A DNA stretch of 64,000 nt, taken from assembly GCA_947650285.1 (NCBI GenBank), contig CANTFL010000497.1, forward strand, positions 1 to 64,000, given 5' to 3'. A model generated the notes under the pieces. The model had not been told where the DNA came from. It worked only from the letters and a program-made list of their open reading frames with translations, and ran no database searches. Positions 1 to 8,150 of this stretch are shown here, in pieces; within the stretch, counting starts at the first letter, position 1; each line of letters begins with the position of its first letter. A program made the translations under genes and the position numbers. This DNA comes from Hyaloperonospora brassicae (lineage: Eukaryota; Oomycota; Peronosporomycetes; Peronosporales; Peronosporaceae).

Positions 1-680
1 CACAAGTATGGTGATGTTGTTTCGATGACCGAAAGGTGTACTCATTTGTTGATATCGTGATGATATCGACCCACCAATCGCTGCTAGACGCACGCAATGG
101 GTGGTGAGTAGACGTCATCATACGTTTAGTTATATTAGTATAATTAAGTCAGGGAAACAGAGACACAAGAGTTATAGGACTTATTATATTTAATAAAAGT
201 TTTACTTTTACCACGACTAGAGTCTTTACCTTATCCGTTTCCTTCCTCTGTGTAGTTCTACACCTAGCTGGGCACTGACCTTCACTGTTGTCAGTGAAGG
301 GCATACTCCGTACTGGTAGTCCAGTACGTACTTGTCGGTGACCCGTTATAGAAAGGCGTTACGCTGTGTGATCATGATGTATAATACTCATTGGAATTAA
401 TGGAAGGCTTCACCAAGACCACAATCCGAGATGGAAAGGTTCACCAACTTCACAAGGCGAGGTGGAAGGATCTACTAATATCGCAACCCGAGATAGAAGG
501 GTTCACCAACATCACAAGTCGAGGTGGAATGCTCCACTAAGAAAACATCCCGAGACACCTTTCAACTATGAGCTTGTGAATCGCCCATGAGCTTGTGTCA
601 ATCCACACCAAAAATATCACAAAACAAGAGCATGTGTATATGGATCTACAGGTCAAACGCGTTGCGTGTCAAAGGTCTTG
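1..680 (+). repeat. R1 repeat, copy in D1 (5' end outside the window)
   Basis: Near-identical to 5486-6165. AT-rich middle part (TTATTATATTTAATAAAAG at about 181-199), then a stem-like GACCTTCACTG/CAGTGAAGG inversion, then imperfect tandem motifs of about 35-50 bp at 405-545. It probably derives from an LTR of another Ty3/gypsy family, because the complete copy begins TGTAACGGGG. No coding potential is seen. Confidence 0.8.
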
Positions 681-1214
681 TGTAGCGGAGCTACACAGCT
701 CCTTATGTCAGAGGAAGACTTTAACGCTCATACGAGCAACTTAAGGTTCAGAGAATCCGACTCAAAGAGTCAACAGCTCCGAGAGCTAAGGGTTGGTTCA
801 AAGAACCCGACTCAACGAGTCAACAAGCTCAGAGAGCTTACGGTCCCTGTTCTAGGCGGACCAAACGATTCAAAGAATCAAACGCACAGAGTGCACAAGG
901 AGTAGCTGCCTTAACAAGGCGGTGCCACCTCATTGACGATCACAAGACGCCTCACAGAGGCACGTGTCTATCGGATCAAAATGGGGACTGAATTTTATTT
1001 TTTATTTGAGCCTAACGAACACCGTAGAACAAAGTAATTAAGCTGCTCGCTAATGTCCTGAATAAACCTCACAAATGATCTCGTAATCAATGGTTGACAT
1101 ACGTCAGTCTTCAACAATTGACACAGTGTTCGAATATTACTTTAAAAGGGGATCCCATCCCTTGTGTGCACCACACCTATTGTCGACTACCAGTCGACGT
1201 GTAACCCCGTTACA
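681..1214 (-). mobile_element. Solo LTR of the Ty3/gypsy chromovirus
   Basis: A 534-bp sequence matching both LTRs of the element in D2, in the same flanking context (TCTTG before, TGTTG after, the same as at 6161-6165 and 14030-14034). On the minus strand it begins TGTAACGGGG and ends CTCCGCTACA, i.e. TG...CA. The rest of the retrotransposon is absent. At its low-coordinate end it carries the bases of the left D2 LTR and further on those of the right D2 LTR, as expected of a product of LTR-LTR recombination. Confidence 0.88.
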
Positions 1215-1464
1215 TGTTGCGTTCGAATGGTTACGTTGTCATCGACGCAAACGAGTCCTCTGAATTTACGATGTGCTCAGTTTTGCGCCTGTTTGTCATT
1301 TGCGATACATACGTGTCAAAAAGCTGTCGAAATAACAGCCTTGAAATGACTGCTTTACATCGGAAAAAGTATGAGCACAAGACGTCATGATGATGCATCG
1401 ACCTACGCGCACAATCTGAACGTTTCTGATAAACAAAACTTATTCCGCATACTTGTACGTGCTT
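1215..1464. other. Unassigned sequence between the solo LTR and the LINE fragment (D1)
   Basis: The region matches D2 14030-14279. Short open frames occur on both strands (for example 1231-1476 minus, running in from the LTR side) but show no family motif. It is probably flanking DNA of the LTR insertion or the 5' part of the LINE fragment. Confidence 0.4.
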
Positions 1465-2155
1465 AACCACAAACACATGCCGCTACATTTGTCTGGATGG
1501 CTAGTATCTCTCTTGAAGCGAAGACGACGACAAGCATTTCTGCCGCATATACCGGTCTTATTCATGGACTACGGTTGGCAAAACACAGCGAATTCCTACC
1601 GTTACATGTCATCGGGGACAGTGTACTGGTAATCAACCAGGTCCGGGGTAATCAACCAGGTCCGGGGTAATCAACCAGGTCCGGGGTAATCAACCAGGTC
1701 CGGGGTAATCAACCAGGTCCGGGGTAATCAACCAGGTCCGGGGTTACCAACCAGGTCCGGGGTAATCAACCAGGTCCGGGGTAATCGCTCCCCTCTCAAG
1801 CTGCACCTCGCCGCATTGTACCGAAAAGCGCGAGCTCTTGTGACAATGTCTCAGTCGCCAGCTGGGCTCCCCATATCCGAGAATACAATAGGATGGCTGA
1901 CCTTGCAGCGAGCATTGTGATGCATACCAAGGCAACTCTTCAGGTTCACACACACACCCCTGTAGAAGTACCGTTTCGGACATCACACGTCACATCCAGT
2001 ACGACGTCAACCACTGGCTCAAGACATCGGCCGAGCTCGACAGCGGATCGACGTCCCGCAACAAGCAGACTGTCCGCGATAAAGCATTGCCAGGACAGCA
2101 ATTGATGGCCAGGAGAACCGCCCTTCGCGCGATGGCGCCCCCGTTCACCATAGAT
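1465..2155 (+). pseudogene. 5'-truncated LINE fragment: RNase H domain (D1)
   Basis: The plus strand reads as the last part of a non-LTR retrotransposon ORF2. Around 1530-1645 the frame gives AYTGLIHGLRLAKHSEFLPL and then HVIGDSVLV, the typical RNase H helix followed by a GDS motif with an acidic residue. After the minisatellite another frame gives SWAPHIREYNRMADLAA (about 1862-1912), the conserved C-terminal N-x-MAD-x-AA motif. Endonuclease and RT parts are absent, as usual for 5'-truncated LINE copies. The 19-bp array has been inserted or expanded inside the domain and destroys the frame. A CAA microsatellite at 2229-2247 may mark the 3' end. The assignment rests on motif recognition, not on a search. 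Confidence 0.7.
1631..1782 (+). repeat. 19-bp minisatellite, 8 copies (D1)
   Basis: Eight head-to-tail units of AATCAACCAGGTCCGGGGT with almost no variation; one unit starts with ACC instead of ATC. The 19-bp period means each unit shifts the reading frame and a TAA appears every three units. The array lies inside the LINE RNase H fragment. The corresponding array in D2 has 13 units. Confidence 0.97.
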
Positions 2156-2361
2156 TGCAACCCCAGATAGTTAACTCTCTCTGGCATGGGTATTGCTGGT
2201 CGATCACGTATTCAATATGCCTCACCTTCAACAACAACAACAACAACTTATTCGGCATACTGGTTTCTACCGATTTCTATTCGATACAGTGCTGCCCTAC
2301 AACAACAGCAATCAGAACGTCTTTGACATTTACATCCCACCCAGGCCCACATTTCTCTTTT

Positions 2362-3111
2362 TCACACATACGTGACAGTACTGAGCGAGTACTTGCAGGA
2401 GATGCGTAAGGCGCCCGTACCGACCGAGCACACTTCGACCTTCTTGCCCTTGATCTTGATGCCTTCAACTGTGATTTCGTCGCCGTCGTTCTGTGTCAAG
2501 AGTCTCACGCGACCGTTGACGGCAAATAGGTTCCTGATTATGACCTTCACACCCTTGTTGCCGCAATCGCTACATGAGCGGTAGAATGTTCCATAGCTCT
2601 CTACGTAGAAACCCTCGATAATCAACGAACCGTAGCCGTTGTGCTGCACCACCTTGTCCGCGGCCAAGCGTGCACCGCCGCCAATCACGGTTGTCACGCT
2701 GCTTTCTGAACCGCCCTTGATGCTCAGCGCGTCCTCGCATACAGCATCCCACCACACGTTGACGATATTGCAACCCCCCTCACAGTGCACACCCTCCATT
2801 TGGTCCGCTCCGACGATCGCGTTCTTCAGTGTACCGCCGTTCTCGACAACGAAGACGGCGTTTTGCCACGCACTCTCCGTAGCGCCACGGCACTTGACGT
2901 TTGATCGCTGGTACGTCTTCATCTTGCCATCGAAGACCTCGCCGCTCTTAACCGTATAGGGCGCTGCGAAGTATACATCGCCTTGGCTAGTGGGCCATGA
3001 GCCATCTGGCATGGCAGCCGACTGGACGAGTATGGAGGTGCCCAAAGGCACGGCAGCAGTCATTGCAAGCACAAGCACGACGAACGGAACGACGCTGACC
3101 ATAGTGGGCAA
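2362..3111 (-). CDS. Secreted pectate lyase, polysaccharide lyase family 3 (D1 copy)
   Basis: A 249-residue protein of usual PL3 length. Residues 1-24 form a signal peptide: Met-rich start, hydrophobic run VVPFVVLVLAMTAAVPLG, then a polar mature start. The mature part shows the small right-handed beta-helix pattern of PL3: MPDGSWPTS near 34-42, VFVVENGGTLKNAIVG at 86-101, VWWDAVCEDALSIKGG at 119-134 (Asp122, Glu126 and Asp127 are probable Ca2+ ligands and Lys132 a catalytic-site candidate), VVQHNGYGSLIIEGFYV at 154-170 and a late RNLFAVNG at 193-200. Eight cysteines (74, 110, 114, 125, 180, 183, 228, 239) fit four disulfides. The family cleaves de-esterified pectin by beta-elimination in the plant apoplast. 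A second Met at residue 4 could be the start; the first was chosen because it gives the longest frame. There is no intron. The D2 copy is identical in protein. Confidence 0.93.
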   Translation of the reverse strand: MPTMVSVVPFVVLVLAMTAAVPLGTSILVQSAAMPDGSWPTSQGDVYFAAPYTVKSGEVFDGKMKTYQRSNVKCRGATESAWQNAVFVVENGGTLKNAIVGADQMEGVHCEGGCNIVNVWWDAVCEDALSIKGGSESSVTTVIGGGARLAADKVVQHNGYGSLIIEGFYVESYGTFYRSCSDCGNKGVKVIIRNLFAVNGRVRLLTQNDGDEITVEGIKIKGKKVEVCSVGTGALRISCKYSLSTVTYV

Positions 3112-3200
3112 TCAGGAGTGCTTGTAGTTGTAGTTGTTGTAGATGTAGTTGTTGTATTTGTTGTTGTCGTTGTTGTTGTTGTTGAGCTTCGAAAGACGTT
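3112..3200 (-). promoter_or_regulatory. CAA-rich 5' leader of PL3 (D1)
   Basis: Read on the coding strand, the roughly 80 bases before the ATG are a degenerate (CAA)n tract: CAACAACAACAACAACGACA, then ACAACTAC-type repeats, then CTCCTGATTGCCCACT before ATGCC. It is also a microsatellite. CAA-rich leaders are unstructured and favour ribosome loading in other eukaryotes; that role is an inference here. Confidence 0.5.
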
Positions 3201-3237
3201 TGTGGTCGATGGATTAGTTGTTTGCTGCAAAGGGTGT

Positions 3238-3250
3238 CAATTGAGTAATG
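3238..3250 (-). promoter_or_regulatory. Candidate oomycete initiator (Inr) of PL3 (D1)
   Basis: On the coding strand CATTACTCAATTG resembles the oomycete initiator core CATTYYNCAWTTT at 11 of 13 positions. It lies about 127-140 bases upstream of the ATG, which would give a leader longer than usual for oomycetes. The same 13 bases are at 16145-16157 in D2. Confidence 0.45.
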
Positions 3251-3570
3251 CACATTGGTGTGCGGGTAGTTTTCGGTGATCGCTGCCAATGTTCTTCGAG
3301 TGTCCAACACGTCGTCCGTGAAAAGCCATGTGGAAGCAAAGAACGTGGCGTCGCCGCCAACGAGGAGGTTTCATCCAGTCGGGCCCTGTCCAAAGACCGG
3401 CTACTAACGTACGCACGAGTGTCAGTTGTACCACGAATACGACTGTGAGATTCCACAAGGGATCGACAACGACGATACGCACCAATGCGCCGTACACATC
3501 AGTAAGAGCGTGCAAATTCACTCACCCCCAGATGTTATTTTTGACGTCATTAATGAACCGAGAAGCATTG

Positions 3571-4038
3571 TCATTTGACCAGTCCGACACTAGATGCAAG
3601 AGTGGCGCTAGCATTGTAAAAGACGGAATAGTGTGGAAGCGCTTCGATAGCAGAAGATGAGAGGAAAGGGAAGCGCCTGCGTGTTCTTAGCCCGCGCACA
3701 CGGCAGCGTGTTCTTAGCCCGCGCATTCTTCGTCTTCTGGTACTTTTTGATACGTTTTGGGACGGAAATTCCCCACACGTGTCGAAACTACTTCTGAGCG
3801 TGTCGTACCCTTCCTCAGATTTGCGGAATTCCATTCGCGACTTGAAAGGGCACAAAACGCAGAGGTACTTTACAATAGCGTGATCGCGAGGTTCGCCAAG
3901 CAGAAGAGAGAGCTTGTCATCACATACCCCACGAACGTTCGCCATCAGTTGTGTCGTGCCCTGATTGTACTTACTCTTACCCGCAGCAGCCTTGTAGGAC
4001 TGCAGACACAAGAGACACGTGTGTCGTTGTACGTGCAT
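3571..4038 (-). pseudogene. Hypothetical ORF with weak BED-like zinc-finger look (D1)
   Basis: A 155-codon frame. Residues 5-12 read RHTCLLCL (C-x2-C), followed by SYK and then GTTQLMANVRGV at about 27-38, which recalls the C-x2-C...GT-T/S-xL-x(3)-H pattern of BED fingers from hAT-type transposases, but the expected His is Asn. The C-terminal half contains an arginine-rich repeat (RRMRGLRTRC / RVRGLRTRR) created by the 27-bp tandem duplication present only in D1. The D2 homologue is shorter (16645-16917). An overlapping plus-strand frame (3757-4152) is equally open. Function not recognised; the BED reading is speculative and a random antisense ORF cannot be excluded. Confidence 0.25.
3681..3734. 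repeat. 27-bp tandem duplication, D1 only
   Basis: GTGTTCTTAGCCCGCGCA followed by CACGGCAGC is repeated at once (units start at 3681 and 3708). D2 has a single copy at about 16588. It keeps a minus-strand frame open because 27 is a multiple of three. Confidence 0.85.
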
Positions 4039-5085
4039 GCTTTCTCCCTGAGCTCCAGCGTACTGCAGAAAGTAAAGGTGCTACGGGCCGCGCCCGGGTG
4101 GTCACACCCAGTTTTGTGGCCCAGCTTTCTGATCCTGTTTTGTTGTGCATAAGTCGCGTGCGAGCATTGCAGCGTTGCTTGTTTGGATGTAATTCTTGGA
4201 CCGAGCGAAAGGCACGAACGATGTGCATGGAAGCAGGTCTGGATGCAAATTGAGTCGGTGCATTGAGGCACAGTCGTACGTGTGTGTCCAGTGGAAAGCC
4301 TCGAAGCTCATGTATAGTTGTCGTATGCAGCTCGCACGCGTTCTTGAGCGTATCGTCGTCGGTCGCGACGGTCAGTAGGCGTGTGATAAACAAGCACAGG
4401 TAGCACTAGTACTTGTTTTTTACGCCGCTGGCTCCTAGCCACAAACGTTCGCACGAGCAACACGCCGCCAAATCGTCTTCTGTAAATGTCGTCAAGCTTT
4501 GCTAAAAAGCCATCGTACAAACAGTTCCGTTGGTACCATCGCACAATTGGATACCACCGCGCAGTTGGTATCATCGCGCAGTTGGTGTGGTGTGGCGTAC
4601 AAATAGAAAAATGGTGAAGCGCTCGCTTGGAGATAATTGGAATCAGATGAACTTACTGGACCTGGCTTGCCTTGCACACGTCGGAAACAGCACTTGATCT
4701 CGTACTTCCTAATAGCCGTATTGCACTCAATAAGAAAGGAGTCCTACAGCGAGCGACCTTCTCGATGTGAAACGCCATCTAAATAGATGTTGACATGGAA
4801 ACCGACTCGGACGTTCGGTGTTCACGAAGTGTCGTCAGTCTGTCGATCACAATTGCTGTCAAAAAAAGCTGTCGAAACCGGAGACACACACACGTGTGCG
4901 GACATATACGACGGCGTCATCACGTGTAAGCAAGTGCAAGCTGTTGACGTTTCTCAATAACGATACAATGCTAGCACATGTCGCGTCATTGCATGTTTCG
5001 CAGCATGTTGCAGCTCCGTCCACACTTCAGTGACACCGATCATGTAGCCCTTCAAGTTGCAGGCGACTTCGCAAAGGAACGATGA
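4039..5085. other. Unassigned part of the duplicated unit (D1)
   Basis: Matches 16918-17963 in D2 with scattered differences. Many short frames on both strands, none with a recognisable motif. Around 4530-4590 there is a short imperfect repeat (ACCATCGCACAATTGG / ACCACCGCGCAGTTGG / ATCATCGCGCAGTTGG). No RNA gene is seen. Confidence 0.4.
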
Positions 5086-5390
5086 ATGACTAACGGGTTT
5101 ATTGTCAGCCATAACAAAGTGCGCGTGGAAACGAAAGCGGAGGTCGTGCTACATGATTCACACCTTCTTGACAAAGTTCTCTCGGGCTTTATCTGGGTAT
5201 CTGACGCTGCACCACGTCGCACGCAGGCACCATTGGAAATGGTCGCTCTCACATGAACGTATGTGCCAGGGTTATATTCACGCCAGCTCTTCGAAGCTGC
5301 CTTCAGGACGCGGATCAGAATACATACATGTGCTTCCTGTGAAACAGGTGGTCAGAAGCCTTACGCCACGTTGGAATCACGGAAAGTGTA
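5086..5390 (+). pseudogene. Truncated hypothetical ORF, interrupted in D1
   Basis: Homologue of the 101-residue D2 frame 17964-18269. It starts MTNGFIVSHNKVRVETK and reads in frame for 56 codons to a TGA at about 5254-5256; D2 has CGA at the same place, so a single C-to-T change broke the D1 copy. The frame would otherwise run to ESRKV and stop at the TAA contained in the first bases of R1 (TGTAAC). Family not recognised. Confidence 0.4.
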
Positions 5391-6165
5391 ACGGGGTAGC
5401 CCGTTACATGAAATTGCCATTAAGAAGAACTTGACAATAAAGAATATTACCTTGAATATTACCTTGAATATCCTTTCAGCAATAGCACAAGTATGGTGAT
5501 GTTGTTTCGATGACCGAAAGGTGTACTCATTTGTTGATATCGTGATGATATCGACCCACCAATCGATGCTAGACGCACGCAATGGGTGGTGAGTAGACGT
5601 CATCATACGTTTAGTTATATTAGTATAATTAAGTCAGGGAAACAGAGACACAAGAGTTATAGGACTTATTATATTTAATAAAAGTTTTACTTTTACCACG
5701 ACTAGAGTCTTTACCTTATCCGTTTCCTTCCTCTGTGTAGTTCTACACCTAGCTGGGCACTGACCTTCACTGTTGTCAGTGAAGGGCATACTCCGTACTG
5801 GTAGTCCAGTACGTACTTGTCGGTGACCCGTTATAGAAAGGCGTTACGCTGTGTGATCATGATGTATAATACTCATTGGAATTAATGGAAGGCTTCACCA
5901 AGACCACAATCCGAGATGGAAAGGTTCACCAACTTCACAAGGCGAGGTGGAAGGATCCAATAATATATACAACCCGAGATAGAAGGGTTCACCAACATCA
6001 CAAGTCGAGGTGGAATGCTCCACTAAGATAACAACCCGAGACCCCTTTCAACTATGAGCTTGTGAATCGCCCATGAGCTTGTGTCAATCCACACCAAAAC
6101 ATCACAAAACAAGATCATGTGTATATGGATCGACAGGTCAAACGCGTTGCGTGTCAAAGGTCTTG
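5387..6165 (+). repeat. R1 repeat, complete copy in D2
   Basis: Bounded on the left by TGTAACGGGGTAGCCCGTTA, which contains an inverted pair (TGTAACGGG / CCCGTTACA), and on the right by the chromovirus LTR at 6166. The TGTAACGGGG start is also how the minus-strand chromovirus LTR starts, which suggests that R1 is the front part of an LTR from a related family. No matching 3' terminus could be placed, so its true length is unknown. Confidence 0.75.
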
Positions 6166-6698
6166 TGTAGCGGAGCTACACAGCTCCTTATGTCAGAGGA
6201 AGACTTTACGCTCTTACGAGCAACTTAAGGTTCAGAGAATCCGACTCAAAGAGTCAACAGCTCAGAGAGCTAAGGGTTGGTTCAAAGAACCCGACTCAAC
6301 GAGTCAACAAGCTCAGAGAGCTTACGGTCCCTGTTCCAGGCGGACCAAACGATTCAAAGAATCAAACGCACAGAGTGCACAAGGAGTAGCTGCCTTAACA
6401 AGGCGGTGCCACCTCATTGACGATCACAAGACGCCTCACAGAGGCACGTGTCTATCGGATCAAAATGGGGACTGAATTTTATTTCTTCTTTTAGCCTAAC
6501 GAACACCGTAGAACAAAGTAATTAAGCTACTCGCTAATGTCCTGAATAAACCTCACAAATGATCTCGTAATCAATGGTTGACAGACGTCAGTCTTCAACA
6601 ATTGACACAGTGTTCGAATATTACTTTAAAAGGGGATCCCATCCCTTGTGTGCACCACACCTATTATCGACTACCAGTCGACGTATAACTCGGTTGCA
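6166..6698 (-). repeat. 3' LTR of the chromovirus
   Basis: 533 bp, same length as the partner at 13497-14029. Its outer end is the hairpin GTGTAGCGGAGCTACAC (6165-6181). Its inner end (ACTCGGTTGCA) has lost the perfect TGTAACGGGG start seen on the minus strand of the partner. On the minus strand the bases next to it, GATGGTGGACGA, are a weak candidate for the polypurine tract. Confidence 0.9.
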
Positions 6699-6809
6699 TC
6701 GTCCACCATCAGACTGACGTTACCACAAAAGATCAATCGAATTCTATATTTGAAGAGGACGGTGTGTGTGCGTTATAACCTTCACAGTGTGGAGAACACA
6801 CAAAACACC

Positions 6810-8139
6810 ATGGCATCGCCACCTTATGAATCCTCGACTCTCTCGTACTACCTCGGCATCAATGTGGAGGTGGATTATGGTAGCGATACCGATATTCTTG
6901 GTGAAGAGAGGACAATGTCCGACGCACCAGTGCAAGACGCACCGCCTCATACAGCACCAAACCCATTTGCCGAGCGTGGCGAAGCCAACGCGCTATCGGC
7001 GCCGCACTCAACTCCCATCGTGGGCGATGCCATCATTACTAATTTGCTCGATGAGCAACAAGAGTTTGATATTCAACGATAGGAGAGCGCTCAGCGCCGT
7101 ATGCGGCTTACTGCAACTCTTGAGGGTCGTCTTGGCTATCTGTTCACCCCACTCAATGTGGAAGAGCGTATACGCCAAACGACAGGTCGTTCTTTGGCAA
7201 CGTGGGCCATTGGCGCTGAGCCAATCTCTTTTGATGAGGTGGCGAGTCGACAGGCAATTCGTGAGAGTTACCTGCAACCTTACTTGACGACTCAGAGTCA
7301 ATACAAGTTGCGACTTGACACGCAAGCACAGGGTGCACCGGTTCCACCGATGAAAGGTACACCCATCCTCTTATTCGCAGGCTAATCACAGAGAGGAAGA
7401 AGACAACGCTTTTATTCGCTGGGTGCATCGGAAACGACACCTCAGCAGCGTGTTAGCTCTCAGAGCAAGTGCCGATGTGGCAGATGTTCGTCTAGAACGA
7501 AAGATTCGGTATGATTACGCCAAGCTTAATGCTAGAGGCCAGTTTCGAAATCGCACACGCTATGCTCCGGCTGTGCCGATTGATGTGGGTGTTGGTCAAG
7601 CGGTGCCCAACTACCCACCTACCTCGACCACTATTGGTGAGAATCGCTCTCGGTCGAGGGATGACCCTTTCCACGATGTTCAAAAACATCCATGGCGTAT
7701 GGGCAATCCTGCCGAAGGGGTATCTCAAACTCCCACGAGTTCTCCGACTCCTGGTACCCTCGCCACTTCACCAGATACTGGTATTGACCCTGACGACGAC
7801 GTCGTTTCAGGAGTCGCTCCACCTGGAACTGGCGGTTCCCTTGCTCATCGATCGTCAGGGGTGGTCAGTATACCGAAAGAGGAGCATGAGAAGATGCTTC
7901 TCAATATGGGTGGTCTCCGTGAGACATTGGGTAAGACCCCGAGTGCGTTTGACGCGATGCGGGCCCGTGTTGAGGTGTTGAAGTTGGGCCAAGCCCGTGT
8001 CCAGTCGTTGGAGTTTGGCCAAGCCCGGATGGAGGCTCAGCTTGACCTCCTGATACGGATTCAGCAACCGATGGCAAGGCCAACCTATGCGGCGCAAGCG
8101 CGCTCAAGTTCACGTGGGACGGATCCCGATACGGCTTAA
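6810..8139 (+). pseudogene. Antisense ORF between pol and the 3' LTR of the chromovirus
   Basis: Transcribed opposite to pol. It starts at ATG 6810 in a good context (ACACCATGG) with MASPPYESSTLSYYLGINVE, then an acidic, Pro/Ala-rich region. There is one TAG at 7080-7082, after which the same frame goes on to 7385 (SFDEVASRQAIRESYLQPYL, GTPILLFAG). Near 7380 a one-base shift leads into the frame ending at 8139 (NHREEEDNAFIRWVHRK..., later a coiled-coil-like stretch EVLKLGQARVQSLEFGQ). With one stop and one shift in 1330 bases it is better preserved than most of pol. From 7631 it overlaps the chromodomain on the other strand; the overlapping part may be fortuitous. Function not recognised; the FAG...EE..AF..W stretch recalls retroelement gag, but weakly. 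Confidence 0.45.
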
Positions 8140-8150
8140 GCAAGCCCACG
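7631..8150 (-). pseudogene. Integrase tail and chromodomain
   Basis: In the frame that follows the 13-bp duplication the minus strand reads KPYRDPSHVNLSALAP, a Pro/Ser/Gly-rich linker and then a chromodomain at 7655-7835: QFQVERLLKRRRRQGQYQYL, VKWRGYQESENSWEFE, with the conserved aromatic and acidic pattern of chromodomains (LVKW-x-GY-x-x-x-x-x-SWE). Chromodomains on integrase steer insertion to methylated histone chromatin. Two TGA codons lie between linker and chromodomain (near 7903 and 7869), each one C-to-T change away from CGA. The frame ends at a stop at 7631. Confidence 0.85.

Larger units (their letters stand above)
1..5386. repeat. Tandem segmental duplication, unit D1 (left end cut by the window)
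   Basis: Base 1 corresponds to 5486 and to 18364, so the window opens about 99 bases inside the R1 repeat. Unit content in order: R1, solo LTR (681-1214), LINE RNase H fragment with 19-bp minisatellite, PL3 gene on the minus strand, BED-like ORF, ORF ending in the next R1. Bases 1215-5386 match 14030-18264 almost base for base, with scattered substitutions, a different minisatellite copy number and a 27-bp tandem duplication at about 3681-3734 that D2 lacks. Because the unit is entered in the middle of R1, another copy may lie to the left. Confidence 0.93.

Noticed and set aside
1631..1782. CRISPR-like array
   Set aside because: Units are contiguous 19-mers without spacers, and the context is a eukaryotic transposon; it is a minisatellite.
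2639..2959. Plus-strand 106-codon ORF over the PL3 gene
   Set aside because: Shadow of the pectate lyase on the other strand; no own motif and low-complexity Ser/Thr/Pro content.
3237..3521. Minus-strand ORFs upstream of PL3 (80 and 94 codons) as extra exons or genes
   Set aside because: No splice pattern or domain links them to PL3, and they overlap the probable promoter.
7423..8139. Plus-strand frame 7423-8139 as an independent coiled-coil gene
   Set aside because: It lies fully opposite the integrase tail and chromodomain, which are certain; I kept it only as the possible 3' part of the antisense ORF.
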